A stretch of 64,000 bases of DNA from Variovorax sp. WS11 (GCF_010499245.1 NZ_JAAGOW010000001.1:1798001-1862000); one strand, 5' to 3'. Positions 53,006-61,777 are shown, counted from the first letter of the stretch. Notes: generated by a model not told the origin, from the letters alone. Numbers and translations are program-made.

Positions 53006-54628
53006 TCAGGCCTGCCTCTTCTTCATCGCGCGGGTGTCGATGCAGTGCGCCAGGCCCGGCAGGCCGTGCGCCAGCTCGCGCAGCTGCCCGCGCTGGATCT
53101 TCTGCGATGCCGTCAGCGGCAATGCATCGACGAAGGCGACATAGCCGGGCGCCTTGTAGTAGGCCAGCTGCGCCAGCGCATGCTCGACGATGCTCTGCGC
53201 GATCTCGGCGTGCTGCGACGCATCGACCTCCTCGCGCACCACGATGCAGGCCAGCACCTCGTCGCCGCGCACGGTGTCGGGCGTGGCGGCGACAGCGGAG
53301 GTCTTCACCGCCGGATGCTGGTTCAGCACGCTCTCGACCTCCACCGCCGAGATGTTCTCGCCGCTGCGGCGGATCACGTTCTTCTTGCGGTCGACGAAGA
53401 AGAAGTTGCCCTCGGCATCACGCCGCACCAGGTCGCCGGTATGGAACCAGCCGCCGGCCCAGGCCTCGCGCGTGGCATCCTCGTCCTTCAGGTAGCCGGA
53501 GAAGAAATAGCGCCGCGGGTCGTCGCCGACGGAGCGCACCAGCAGCTCGCCGGGCGCATCGGCGGGGACGTCCCGGCCTTCGTCGTCGACGAGCCGCAGC
53601 TCGACATAGTCCTGCTGCCGGCCGAAGCAGCTCGTGCCCACCAGGCGCGGCTCGCGGTTGGCCATGATGCAGGCGCCGGCGCCGGTCTCGGTCATGGCCC
53701 AGGCTTCCACCAGCGGGAAGCCGAAGCGCGATTCGAAAGGCGCATGGTTCTTGCGGTCCACGCCGGCGCCGAAACCCCAGCGGATCGCATGATCCTTGTC
53801 GGCCGCCGACTCCGGCGCGGCCAGCAGCATCGCCGGCATCACGCCCAGGTAGTGGACGATGGTGGCGCGGCTCTCGCGTGCGCTCGCCAGCCAGGTCTTC
53901 GGGTGGAAGCGGTCGAGCTGCACCAGACAGCCGCCGGCCACCAGCACCACCATGGTCGAGAACGCCATCGCGTTCATGTGGTTGAGCGGCAGCGGCGTGA
54001 TCACGCGCTCGGCATCGCGGCGGATGCCGCACACGCCGTCGAGCGCGGCATACCACTCGCCCGCGCGCAGGAAGTAGGCATTGCCCAGGATGCAGCCCTT
54101 GGGCCGGCCGGTGGTGCCGGAGGTGTAGAGCAGCGCGCATTCGGTGTCGGGGCCGATCGCTTCGGGCGCACGCGGCGGCGCGGTCTTCGCCGCGGGCACC
54201 GCGTCGTCAGGCCCCATGGTCTCGAAGCCGATGCCGGCCTGGGTGGCGGCGGCGCGCAGGTCGGCGGCTCGCTCGGGCAGGGTCACGGCCAGGCCGATCT
54301 CGCTGTGGCCGATCAGGTAGACCAGCTCGGCCGAGCGCATCTCGGCATTGATGGGCACCACGCTCACGCCCAGCGCGTTGAGCGCGAGCCAATGGAGCAG
54401 GAAGGCGGGCCGGTTCTCCAGCAGCAGGCCGACGCGGTGGCCGTGGCCGTAGCCGGCTTCCGCGTACGCGGCGCGCAGGCGCTCGACCTCGGCCGCGGCC
54501 TCGCCCCAGCGGATGGCGCCGGGCGCAATGCCGTAGGCCTTCGCCGTCACCGACTCCGTGAAAAGGAACTCCGCATCCGGCGTGCGCGCCGCGGTGGCTG
54601 CGAAGCATTGATGGACCGTGGTGTGCAT
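53006..54628 (-). CDS. AMP-dependent acyl/aryl-CoA ligase (540 aa)
   Basis: ANL-family ligase with YTSGTTGRPKGC near residue 167, EAWAMTETGAG (A5), WFHTGDLVRRD (A7) and the catalytic Lys in ASQKIQRGQLRE near residue 515. It resembles the ligase at 38224 in layout but differs in many positions. It activates an acid as CoA thioester before the thiolase-like/DUF35 step. The stop is 1 base from the thiolase start, and the iadE stop is 7 bases upstream of its start, so it belongs to the iadDE transcript. Substrate unknown. Confidence 0.88.
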   Translation of the reverse strand: MHTTVHQCFAATAARTPDAEFLFTESVTAKAYGIAPGAIRWGEAAAEVERLRAAYAEAGYGHGHRVGLLLENRPAFLLHWLALNALGVSVVPINAEMRSAELVYLIGHSEIGLAVTLPERAADLRAAATQAGIGFETMGPDDAVPAAKTAPPRAPEAIGPDTECALLYTSGTTGRPKGCILGNAYFLRAGEWYAALDGVCGIRRDAERVITPLPLNHMNAMAFSTMVVLVAGGCLVQLDRFHPKTWLASARESRATIVHYLGVMPAMLLAAPESAADKDHAIRWGFGAGVDRKNHAPFESRFGFPLVEAWAMTETGAGACIMANREPRLVGTSCFGRQQDYVELRLVDDEGRDVPADAPGELLVRSVGDDPRRYFFSGYLKDEDATREAWAGGWFHTGDLVRRDAEGNFFFVDRKKNVIRRSGENISAVEVESVLNQHPAVKTSAVAATPDTVRGDEVLACIVVREEVDASQHAEIAQSIVEHALAQLAYYKAPGYVAFVDALPLTASQKIQRGQLRELAHGLPGLAHCIDTRAMKKRQA

Positions 54629-54635
54629 CTCGTCC

Positions 54636-55121
54636 CTAGATGAAGAGCTGCACGGCCGGCAGCGCGGCGTCGCAGTTGAGCAGGTTCACGCGCTTGAGCG
54701 TCATGCGCAGCCGGCCGTCCACCTGCGTCAGGTGGTGGAAGAAGGTGCCCACGTAGAACTGCAGCTCGTCGCCCTGCGACTCGGTGTAGTGGAACTCGGT
54801 GCGCACCACGAAGGCATTGCCCGCCTCGTCGAACACCTCGACGGTGGGCGTCTGCAGCAGGTGGTGGCAGCGGCTGGGTGGCTGCTGCGAGAACGCGCGC
54901 GGGCTCTTCAGGCGCTCGATGCGCAGGTCGCGCAAGAGCTTGTCCTCGTAGAGATGCGAACAGTGGTTGAGGCCATCCTCCTGGTCCGGCACGGCCGGTA
55001 TCCAGTAATAGGCACCGTCGGTGAAGAGCGAGTTCCACTCCTCGTAGCGCTTGCCGTCGAGCAGGCGCGACTCCTGCACCACGAAGTCGATCAGGTCCTG
55101 GCGCGTGACAGTGTTGCTCAT
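54636..55121 (-). CDS. iadE: Rieske dioxygenase small (beta) subunit, IadE candidate (161 aa)
   Basis: Beta subunit of the first oxygenase pair: SnoaL-like fold with ESRLLDGKRYEEWNSLFTDG, YWIPAVPDQEDG and RIERLKSPRAFSQQPPSR. The start overlaps the alpha stop (TGATG). In the Variovorax IAA locus the two Rieske genes iadD and iadE are, as I recall, required and sufficient for IAA degradation; the gene letter follows from its position as fifth gene after the MarR gene. Note that a paralogous beta gene lies at 44681, so experimental proof of which pair degrades IAA is needed. Confidence 0.75.
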   Translation of the reverse strand: MSNTVTRQDLIDFVVQESRLLDGKRYEEWNSLFTDGAYYWIPAVPDQEDGLNHCSHLYEDKLLRDLRIERLKSPRAFSQQPPSRCHHLLQTPTVEVFDEAGNAFVVRTEFHYTESQGDELQFYVGTFFHHLTQVDGRLRMTLKRVNLLNCDAALPAVQLFI

Positions 55122-56434
55122 CACATGGTCTCCGTCATGTAGCGGGCCCAGCTGCGGTACTGGTTGCGCATCGGCAATTCGTTGGTGCCGCCGGTGGTCA
55201 TCTCGCCGCCCTTCAGCTCCTCGGGGTCGTAGTTGCGGTGCAGGCTCACCCACTCGTTGCCCGTCGCGTGCAGCCCGGCCTGCATGCCCCGATAAGCCTG
55301 CAGGTCGTCGTGGCCGACCACCGAGAAGGGCGAATTGATCAGCCGGTTGTACATGGCGGTGCGCTGCAGCAGCTCGGGCGGCGCGCCCTTCAGGCGGAAG
55401 GTCCAGCTCTCGATCAGCGTCTTGTCGGCCGCGATCGGCCTGACCACGCGGATCGCCTGGATCGCGCCCTTGATCGTGAGGTTGGGGTAGTACACCGTGT
55501 TGTGGCGCGCCATGCCCAGGATCTGCGCGGTGCGCTCCTCGCCGTACTTCGCCTTCATCGCGTCGTCGTACTCGGGGATCGCCTTGTACTTGCTGTGGAT
55601 GCTGAAGTGCACGCCGGTGAAGCTGTGGCCGTTGTCGTAGGTCCGGATGCCCATGTCGTCGAAGAACTTGTAGTCCGACATGAAGGGCACGAACTGCTCG
55701 ATGGCCATGGGCTTCGGCTCGTCGGCCGGCTTGTCGGACCACATGCGCTTGGCGGTGCCGGCGGAGGACTCGTGCGCCACCATGGGGTGCATAGTGTCGT
55801 TGAGGTTCTCGACGAACATCTTCCAGTTGCACTGGTGCATGAAGCGCAGGCAGCCGCCGGCGATCTCCAGCTCGCCTTCGGGCGAGCGGTCGGCCATGTT
55901 GTCGATGGAGCTCAGCGAGTCGCCGAAGTATTCCTCGAAGTCCGCGCCGACGTCGTTGATCTTGACGAAGATGAATCCGCGGTGGCTGCGCACGTTGCGG
56001 ATGGTGGTCAGGCCCTTGGCCGACTCGCATTCGTGCAGCTGCGTGCCCTCGTAGCCGTTCTTCAGCGGAATCGCGAGCAGCGAGCCGTCGGTCTTGAAGG
56101 TCCAGGCGTGGTAGGGGCAGCGAAAGAACTTGCCGGTGTTGCCGCAGGGCGCGCTCACCAGGCGCGAGCCTTTATGGGCGCAACGGTTCATCATCGCGCG
56201 CAGCGAGCCGTCGCTGTGGCGCACAACGATCAGGGGGCGGCCGGCGATCTCGTTGCTGATGTAGTCGCCGGACTTGGGCAGCTGGCTCTCGTGGCCGACG
56301 TAGTTCCAGGTGTTGGCGAAGAAGTGCTCCTGCTCCAGCTCGAACAGGTCCTGGCTGATGTAGAGGTCGCGGTGCACGCGATCGTTCTGCACCAGGGCGC
56401 GCACGGCCTCGGGGTTGCCTCGGTAGGAAGTCAT
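55121..56434 (-). CDS. iadD: Rieske dioxygenase large (alpha) subunit, IadD candidate (437 aa)
   Basis: Catalytic alpha subunit: Rieske motif C85-x-H87...C106-x2-H109, and the mononuclear iron motif NDTMHPMVAH with D213, H216 and H221. The domain order (Rieske, then SRPBCC-type catalytic domain) and length match the family. It belongs to the alpha group acting on carboxylated or indolic aromatics. With IadE and the reductase at 56449 it forms a complete oxygenase. The location beside the MarR gene suggests it initiates attack on IAA; the chemical product (dioxindole-type or 2-oxo-type) cannot be told from sequence. Confidence 0.78.
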   Translation of the reverse strand: MTSYRGNPEAVRALVQNDRVHRDLYISQDLFELEQEHFFANTWNYVGHESQLPKSGDYISNEIAGRPLIVVRHSDGSLRAMMNRCAHKGSRLVSAPCGNTGKFFRCPYHAWTFKTDGSLLAIPLKNGYEGTQLHECESAKGLTTIRNVRSHRGFIFVKINDVGADFEEYFGDSLSSIDNMADRSPEGELEIAGGCLRFMHQCNWKMFVENLNDTMHPMVAHESSAGTAKRMWSDKPADEPKPMAIEQFVPFMSDYKFFDDMGIRTYDNGHSFTGVHFSIHSKYKAIPEYDDAMKAKYGEERTAQILGMARHNTVYYPNLTIKGAIQAIRVVRPIAADKTLIESWTFRLKGAPPELLQRTAMYNRLINSPFSVVGHDDLQAYRGMQAGLHATGNEWVSLHRNYDPEELKGGEMTTGGTNELPMRNQYRSWARYMTETM

Positions 56435-56448
56435 CGTTGTGCTCTCCT

Positions 56449-57432
56449 TCAGATGTCGAGGACCAGCTTTGGCCCCTTGGCGCGCGAGATGCAGATCTGC
56501 ATCACGTTGCCCTCGGCCTTCTCGCGCGCGCTCAGCACGTAGTCGCGGTGGTCGATCTCGCCTTCCAGCACCGGCGTCGTGCACACGCCGCATTCGCCGC
56601 GTTTGCAGTCGTACATCGGGTCGCAGCCATGCTCGATCAGGCAGTCGAGGATGCTCTGATCAGCGGGCACCGTAAAGCGTTGGCCGGATTGGGCGAGCTC
56701 CACCTCGAAAGGCTGGTCGCCTTCCTCGGCGACCGTCGTGGTGAAGAGCTCGAAGTGCACGCGGTCGTGTTCCCAGCCGCGCGCCTGGGTGCGGGCCAGC
56801 ACGGCGTCGAGCATGACCTTGGGGCCGCAGACGTAGAGACGATCGCCGGCGGGCACGTCGTCGAGCACCGCGTCGATGTCGAGCGGCGTGCCGGCGTCGG
56901 CGTCGGCATGCACGCGCAGGTTATCGCCCAGCAGCGCCTGCAGCTCGGGCAGGAAGGCCATCAGCTCGCGGCTGCGGCCGGCATAGTGCAGGCGCACGGG
57001 CTCGCCCTCGGCGCGCCGGCGCGCGGCCATGCTGGCCAGCGGCGTGATGCCGATGCCGCCCGCGACCAGCACCGTGCCGCCGGGGCCGGTGTGCAGCGGA
57101 AAGTCGTTCTTCGGCGGCTCGATGGTGACGAGCTCGCCCTCCTTCAGCCGTTCGTGCATGAAGCGCGAGCCGCCGCGGCCCTCGGCCTCCTTGCGCACGG
57201 CGATGACGTACTGCGTGGGCGCGTTCGTCGCGTTGCGCTCGGTGGCGAAGTTGATCAGCGAGTAGTGACGCCAGTCCTTCGCGCCATCGGGCAGCTCGAC
57301 CTGGATGCGGAGATGGGCGCCGGCGCTGTAGCCCGGCAGCGCGCGGCCATCGTCGGCGCGCAGGACGAACCTGCGAATCAGCGGGTTCAGCTCCTGGGCT
57401 TCGGCAACGCGCAGTTGAAGCGTGGCAGTCAT
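56449..57432 (-). CDS. iadC: Phthalate-dioxygenase-reductase-type reductase, IadC candidate (327 aa)
   Basis: Electron-transfer protein with FMN/NAD(P)H domains first and a plant-type ferredoxin last. The flavin domain has HLRIQVELP and HYSLINF, the NAD domain GPGGTVLVAGGIGITPLASM near 115-135. The [2Fe-2S] ligands are C276, C281, C284 and C314 (CKRGECGVC). This order is the phthalate dioxygenase reductase/VanB type. It is the only such reductase in the window and would supply electrons to the IadD oxygenase and perhaps the second Rieske pair. It is 14 bases from the alpha start. Confidence 0.82.
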   Translation of the reverse strand: MTATLQLRVAEAQELNPLIRRFVLRADDGRALPGYSAGAHLRIQVELPDGAKDWRHYSLINFATERNATNAPTQYVIAVRKEAEGRGGSRFMHERLKEGELVTIEPPKNDFPLHTGPGGTVLVAGGIGITPLASMAARRRAEGEPVRLHYAGRSRELMAFLPELQALLGDNLRVHADADAGTPLDIDAVLDDVPAGDRLYVCGPKVMLDAVLARTQARGWEHDRVHFELFTTTVAEEGDQPFEVELAQSGQRFTVPADQSILDCLIEHGCDPMYDCKRGECGVCTTPVLEGEIDHRDYVLSAREKAEGNVMQICISRAKGPKLVLDI

Positions 57433-57453
57433 GCGTGTCTCTCTCGTTGCAGT

Positions 57454-58953
57454 TCAGGCCAGCGCATGCCGCGCCAGCATGGCGCGCAGCTGGTGGCCCT
57501 GTTCATCGGCCAGCGCCGCATCGCGCAGCTCGCGCAGCGTGGCCGGCGCCATGCGAGCGCCCGCCCGCTGAAAGGCGGCCATCAGCGTGTCGTAGTTGCG
57601 CAGGCCGCGTTCGTGGGTGTCGCTGTAGCCCTTGACCAGGCGCTGGCACTGGGCGAGCTCGACCGCCAGCTCCGGATGCTGCGCGGCCGTGCCGGCGATG
57701 CGCTGCAGCCATTCCTCGATGCGGCCGTTTTCCTCGGCATAGCGGGTGGTGCTGTGGCGCCAGCGCTTCATGGCAGCGACCGTGGAGAGCATCAGGTAGC
57801 CGCGCAGCGAGCTGGTGCGGATCACGCGGCCCTTGCGGGTCATGCGCTCCACCAGGCGGCGCGGCCAGCCCGAGCCCATCAGCCAGCGGCCGAGGCCGCC
57901 GGGCAGGGTCTCGCAGATCTCCTGCAGGCGCGGGTGCATGTATTCGTTGATCGCGAGCAGCTGGCCCTCTTGCACGCCGGCCTCGCCGCGCACGCGCTCG
58001 AAGCGCGAGGCGCGGGTCTTGAGCGCGGCGACACGGGCCGTGTCCTCGTAGGACATCCACAGCGCCAGGTGGCGGGCGGTCTCGCGCTGCAGGCGATGGT
58101 CCTCGCCCGCGGGCAGCGCGGCGATCGCGGCCATGCGGTCGAGGTAGAGGCCGGCGTAGTCGGTGTCCTGGTAGTCGATGAGGCGCCGCACGGCTTCGAA
58201 CAGCACGGGGTGCAGCGTCGGCGCGAAGTCGCGCTGCACGCGCTCGACCAGCGCACGCACCGCGGGATGCTTCGGCTGCGGCGGCGCGCTCGGTGCGGGG
58301 ATGGACACCGCTTCTTCCGCCGCGCCCTGGACCCGCACGAAAGCGGCGCCGAAGGCCTTCAGGCTGGGCTTGACGCCGACACCGCCGCGCTCGATGGTGG
58401 CCTCGAACTGCGCACGGCTGAAAGGCAGCACGCCGGAGCCGGCCAGCGCGCCGAAGAGCACCGCGCTGATCACGCTGCCCGCCGCCTCGGCGGCCTGCGC
58501 CATGTCGAAGCGGATGAAGCGCTTGGCGGCCTTGTCCGCGTGCGCCAGCAGTTGGGCGCTGTCGACGCGGCCGTCGCCCATCGCGCTCTTCTCGGCAATG
58601 GAATACACGCGGTGGGTGGAGGCGATGAGCGTGCTGCGGTCCTGGGTGACCAGCCCGCGCTGCACCGCGCGGCCGGCTTCCATCAGCTCCGAGGCCAGCA
58701 CCACGTCGACGTCGCCCGGCAGCGGCATCAGCGCCAGCACGGGCCGGCCGCCGTCGGCATCGGCCTGCGCTTCGGGATAGAGCTCGACGTAGTAGATGGT
58801 CGCGCCGGTACGCTGGGCCACGCCCGGCACCGAGGTGGTCTGCGCGACATAGCCGTTGGCCTCGCCCATGTCGACGATCCAGTCGGCCAGCACGCCGCCG
58901 CCCTCGCCGCCCATGGCGAGGATCGCGATCTTGATAGGTTGAGCGGTGGTCAT
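57454..58953 (-). CDS. Indolepyruvate oxidoreductase beta-like subunit, IorB type (499 aa)
   Basis: The first 200 residues are the gamma/beta domain of 2-oxoacid:ferredoxin oxidoreductases, with AILAMGGEGGGVLADW, SVPGVAQRTGATIYYVE and VDVVLASELMEAGRAVQRG. The remaining 300 residues form an extra helical domain common in large IorB proteins. The start is either ATG 58953 or ATG 58968, which overlaps iorA by 11 bases. In the iad numbering I expect it to be iadB. The family cleaves aryl pyruvates to aryl-acetyl-CoA with ferredoxin; why it occurs in an aerobic oxygenase operon is unclear. Confidence 0.82.
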   Translation of the reverse strand: MTTAQPIKIAILAMGGEGGGVLADWIVDMGEANGYVAQTTSVPGVAQRTGATIYYVELYPEAQADADGGRPVLALMPLPGDVDVVLASELMEAGRAVQRGLVTQDRSTLIASTHRVYSIAEKSAMGDGRVDSAQLLAHADKAAKRFIRFDMAQAAEAAGSVISAVLFGALAGSGVLPFSRAQFEATIERGGVGVKPSLKAFGAAFVRVQGAAEEAVSIPAPSAPPQPKHPAVRALVERVQRDFAPTLHPVLFEAVRRLIDYQDTDYAGLYLDRMAAIAALPAGEDHRLQRETARHLALWMSYEDTARVAALKTRASRFERVRGEAGVQEGQLLAINEYMHPRLQEICETLPGGLGRWLMGSGWPRRLVERMTRKGRVIRTSSLRGYLMLSTVAAMKRWRHSTTRYAEENGRIEEWLQRIAGTAAQHPELAVELAQCQRLVKGYSDTHERGLRNYDTLMAAFQRAGARMAPATLRELRDAALADEQGHQLRAMLARHALA

Positions 58954-58957
58954 CGTT

Positions 58958-61141
58958 TCAGAACGCATAGGCCGCGCGGCGCTTCGCCTCGCCGCGCTGG
59001 AGCCAGCCGATCACGCCTGCGCGCACGCGCTGGCGGAAGCGGTCCCAGCCCGTCGGGTTGCTGACGATCTGCGCCTTGTAGAAAGAGGGGCAGAGCACGG
59101 CGGCATGCGACACATCGCCGCAGTTGCCGCAGCCCACGCAGCTGTCGAGCACGGTGGCGACGGGATCGACGCGCAGCGGATCGGGGTTGGTCTTGATCGA
59201 CAGCGACGGGCAGCCCGACAGCCGGATGCACGAATGGTCGCCAGTGCAGGTGTCCTCGTCGACGCCGAACTTGTCGCGCACCATGCGCTTGCCTTCGGCG
59301 ATGGCCTTGCGCACCAGCGGCTTCTCGCGGCGCTGCTTGTTGAGCATGCACTCGGACTGCGCGATCAGGACCTTGGGGCCCTTCTGCTTCGTCGTCAGCG
59401 CCTCCTTGATCACGTCGCGCATGCCGGCGACGTCGTAGGTGCGGCGCATCGTGCGCACCCATTTCACGCCCACGCCGCGCACCGCGCGCTCGATCGCATG
59501 GCCGGTGCTGCGGGTTGCGTTCTGCGCCTTCGACGAAAGGATGTCCTGCCCGCCGGTGGCCGACGTGTAGTTGTTGTCGACGACGATGGTCAGGTTGTCG
59601 CTCTTGTTGAAGACCGCGTTGGCCACGCCGCTGGTGAGGCCGTTGTGCCAGAAGCCGCCGTCGCCCATCATCGAGATCGCGCGCTTGCCCGCCGGCGCAT
59701 TGAGCGCCGCAGCGCCCGCGCCGCCCAGGCCGTAGCCCATGGTGGTGTTGCCGATGTTGAAGGGCGGCAGGATGGAGAACAGGTGGCAGCCGATGTCGGC
59801 GCTCACGTGATGCGGGCCCAGTTCGCGCTCGACCAGCTTCATGGCGCTGAAGATCGGCCGCTCGGGGCAGCCGGTGCAGAAGCCCGGCGGGCGCGCATGC
59901 ACGCTGTCGCCCAGCGGCAGGGCGGGCTCGGGTGCGGCGTCGACGCCGATCTCGGCGACTTCCTTGAGCGGGATCACCTTGCGCACCGGCGCGGGCACAG
60001 GCAAGGGTTGCAGCCGGCCGTAGCGCTCCCCGAAGGCGCGGGCGCCCTTGAGCAACTCGGCCGCCGTGTATTCGCCCGCCACGGGCAGCATGTCCTTGCC
60101 GTGCAGCGCGGTGGTGGAGCCGGCCTGGCGCAGGATGGTCGCGAGGTTCTGCTCGACGAAGTTGGGCTGGCCTTCTTCCACCACCAGCACCGCGCGCTTG
60201 CCCATGCAGAAGCGCAACACCTCGTTGTCGACCAGCGGGTAGGCCACGTTCATCACGTAGAGCGGCACCTGCGTGTGGCCGTAGACATCGGCCAGGCCCA
60301 GGCGCTCGAGCGCGCGCAGCAGGGTGTTGTAGCTGCCGCCCTGGACGATGATGCCGATGTCGTCGGCATCTTCCGAGAAGAACTCGTTGAGCTTGTGCTC
60401 CTCGATGAAGCGAACCGCGGCAGGCCAGCGCTCCTTCACCTTCTCCTGCTCGTGCACGAAGCTGGCCGGCGGCAGCACGATGCGGCTGACGTCGCGCTGC
60501 GGGTTCTCCAGCGCGTCCTTCAGCGTGAAGTCGGCCCGGCGGTTGGCGCCGGCCACGAACTGGCCGTGCACATGGCAGGCGCGGATGCGCAGCTGCAGCA
60601 TCACCGGCGTGTGGCTGGCCTCGGAGAGTTCGAAGCCCTTCTTCACCGCATCGACGATGGAGGGCAGGTTGGGCCGCGGATCGAGCAGCCAGATCTGCGA
60701 CTTCATCGCGAAGGCGTGGCTGCGCTCCTGCATGATCGAGGAGCCCTCGCCGTAGTCCTCGCCCACGATGACGAGCGCCCCGCCGGTCACGCCGCCCGAG
60801 GCCAGGTTGGCCAGCGCGTCGGAGGCCACGTTGGTGCCCACCGTCGCCTTGAAGGTGACGGCGCCACGCAGCGGGTAGTTAACCGAGGCGGCCAGCGTGG
60901 CGGCCGCCGTGGCCTCGCTGGCGCTGTTTTCGAAGCGGATGCCCTGCTCGGCCAGGATGTCCTGGGCGTCGGCCAGCACGTCCATCAGGTGCGAGATGGG
61001 CGCGCCCTGGTAGCCGGCGACATAGGAAACACCCGATTCGAGCAGTGCCTTGGTGACTGCCAGAATGCCCTCACCCCGGAACACCTCGCCTTCGGCGAGC
61101 CGGAGCTTCTTTACTTCCTCGACGAACGATCGTTCAGCCAT
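58958..61141 (-). CDS. Indolepyruvate oxidoreductase alpha-like subunit, IorA type (727 aa)
   Basis: Thiamine-diphosphate enzyme of the 2-oxoacid:ferredoxin oxidoreductase group. Domains: alpha-type (about 20-200, with GVSYVAGYQGAPISH and NSASEATAAATLAAS), the TPP domain with GFCTGCPERPIFSA and GDGGFWHNGLTSGVANA near 500, and a C-terminal ferredoxin-like part with Cys clusters near 620 and 660 (CVGCGNCGD). It is the first gene of the operon, divergent from the MarR gene. Its products with IorB would be acyl-CoA plus reduced ferredoxin. In the IAA context it could process indole-3-pyruvate or a related 2-oxoacid. Confidence 0.85.
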   Translation of the reverse strand: MAERSFVEEVKKLRLAEGEVFRGEGILAVTKALLESGVSYVAGYQGAPISHLMDVLADAQDILAEQGIRFENSASEATAAATLAASVNYPLRGAVTFKATVGTNVASDALANLASGGVTGGALVIVGEDYGEGSSIMQERSHAFAMKSQIWLLDPRPNLPSIVDAVKKGFELSEASHTPVMLQLRIRACHVHGQFVAGANRRADFTLKDALENPQRDVSRIVLPPASFVHEQEKVKERWPAAVRFIEEHKLNEFFSEDADDIGIIVQGGSYNTLLRALERLGLADVYGHTQVPLYVMNVAYPLVDNEVLRFCMGKRAVLVVEEGQPNFVEQNLATILRQAGSTTALHGKDMLPVAGEYTAAELLKGARAFGERYGRLQPLPVPAPVRKVIPLKEVAEIGVDAAPEPALPLGDSVHARPPGFCTGCPERPIFSAMKLVERELGPHHVSADIGCHLFSILPPFNIGNTTMGYGLGGAGAAALNAPAGKRAISMMGDGGFWHNGLTSGVANAVFNKSDNLTIVVDNNYTSATGGQDILSSKAQNATRSTGHAIERAVRGVGVKWVRTMRRTYDVAGMRDVIKEALTTKQKGPKVLIAQSECMLNKQRREKPLVRKAIAEGKRMVRDKFGVDEDTCTGDHSCIRLSGCPSLSIKTNPDPLRVDPVATVLDSCVGCGNCGDVSHAAVLCPSFYKAQIVSNPTGWDRFRQRVRAGVIGWLQRGEAKRRAAYAF

Positions 61142-61192
61142 GGTTCTGTTTCTTTCCGTGACGGCGTGGGAGCCGCCTCATTGCATGGTCTC

Positions 61193-61222
61193 TATAATGT
61201 TCACAAGTGAATGTATCCACAA
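61193..61222. promoter_or_regulatory. Divergent iad promoter region with palindromic operator
   Basis: On the minus strand TTGTGG (61217-61222) and ATTATA (61193-61198) are separated by 18 bases. The palindrome TTCAC-AA-GTGAA (61200-61211) fills the spacer between them. The plus strand has TATAAT at the same -10 place, so both genes could start here. A bound MarR dimer would block both iorA and marR, giving autorepression. This palindrome differs from that at 48842, which suggests separate operators for the two MarR proteins. Confidence 0.65.
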
Positions 61223-61279
61223 TCATGAATAACCCTAGACACGCAAGCTGCGTGCCTGGTGCAGCCGAGGGGACGCTTC

Positions 61280-61777
61280 ATGGCCACTGCCGCTTCTAAG
61301 AAGAAGGCCTTGCGCTTCGTCGACGACTACCTGCCGGCGCTGCTGGCGCAGGCCAGCCAGCTCATTTCGTCGGAGTTCCACGTGGTGGCGCGCCAGCACG
61401 GCTTCTCGGTGTCGGAGTGGCGGGTGATGGCCTCGCTGGCCGGGGGCGAGGCGGTCAGCATCGGCCAGCTGGCGCAGGTCACGGTGACCAAGCAGCCGAC
61501 AGTCACGCGCCTGCTCGACCGCATGGAATCCAAGGGCCAGGTCGAGCGCCTGCCCCACGACAGTGACCGGCGCATCACGCTGGTGCGCATCACGCGCAAG
61601 GGCGCGAAGACGGTGGAGCAGCTGATGGACCTGGCGCGCGAGCACGAGCGGCGGGTGCTGGAGCCCTTTGGCCTGCTGCGAGCGGAGGAGTTGAAGACGA
61701 CGCTGCGGCAGATGATCGAGCTGCACGCCGGTGCGGCGGGGGAGGTGGATGAGGCGGAAGAGGACTCGCAGGCGTAG
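61280..61777 (+). CDS. iadR: MarR-family regulator, IadR candidate (165 aa)
   Basis: Winged-helix regulator. The HTH part is near residues 60-88 (IGQLAQVTVTKQPTVTRLLDRM), the wing has HDSDRRITLVRITRKGAK, and both ends are dimer helices. ATG 61280 is preceded by GAGGGG; an earlier GTG (61259) is possible. It lies divergent to the oxygenase operon. In the Variovorax IAA locus the repressor IadR binds IAA directly; the conserved position of the gene, beside iorA-like and iadC-E, supports this assignment, which rests on recall. Its C-terminus is acidic. Confidence 0.8.
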   Translation: MATAASKKKALRFVDDYLPALLAQASQLISSEFHVVARQHGFSVSEWRVMASLAGGEAVSIGQLAQVTVTKQPTVTRLLDRMESKGQVERLPHDSDRRITLVRITRKGAKTVEQLMDLAREHERRVLEPFGLLRAEELKTTLRQMIELHAGAAGEVDEAEEDSQA

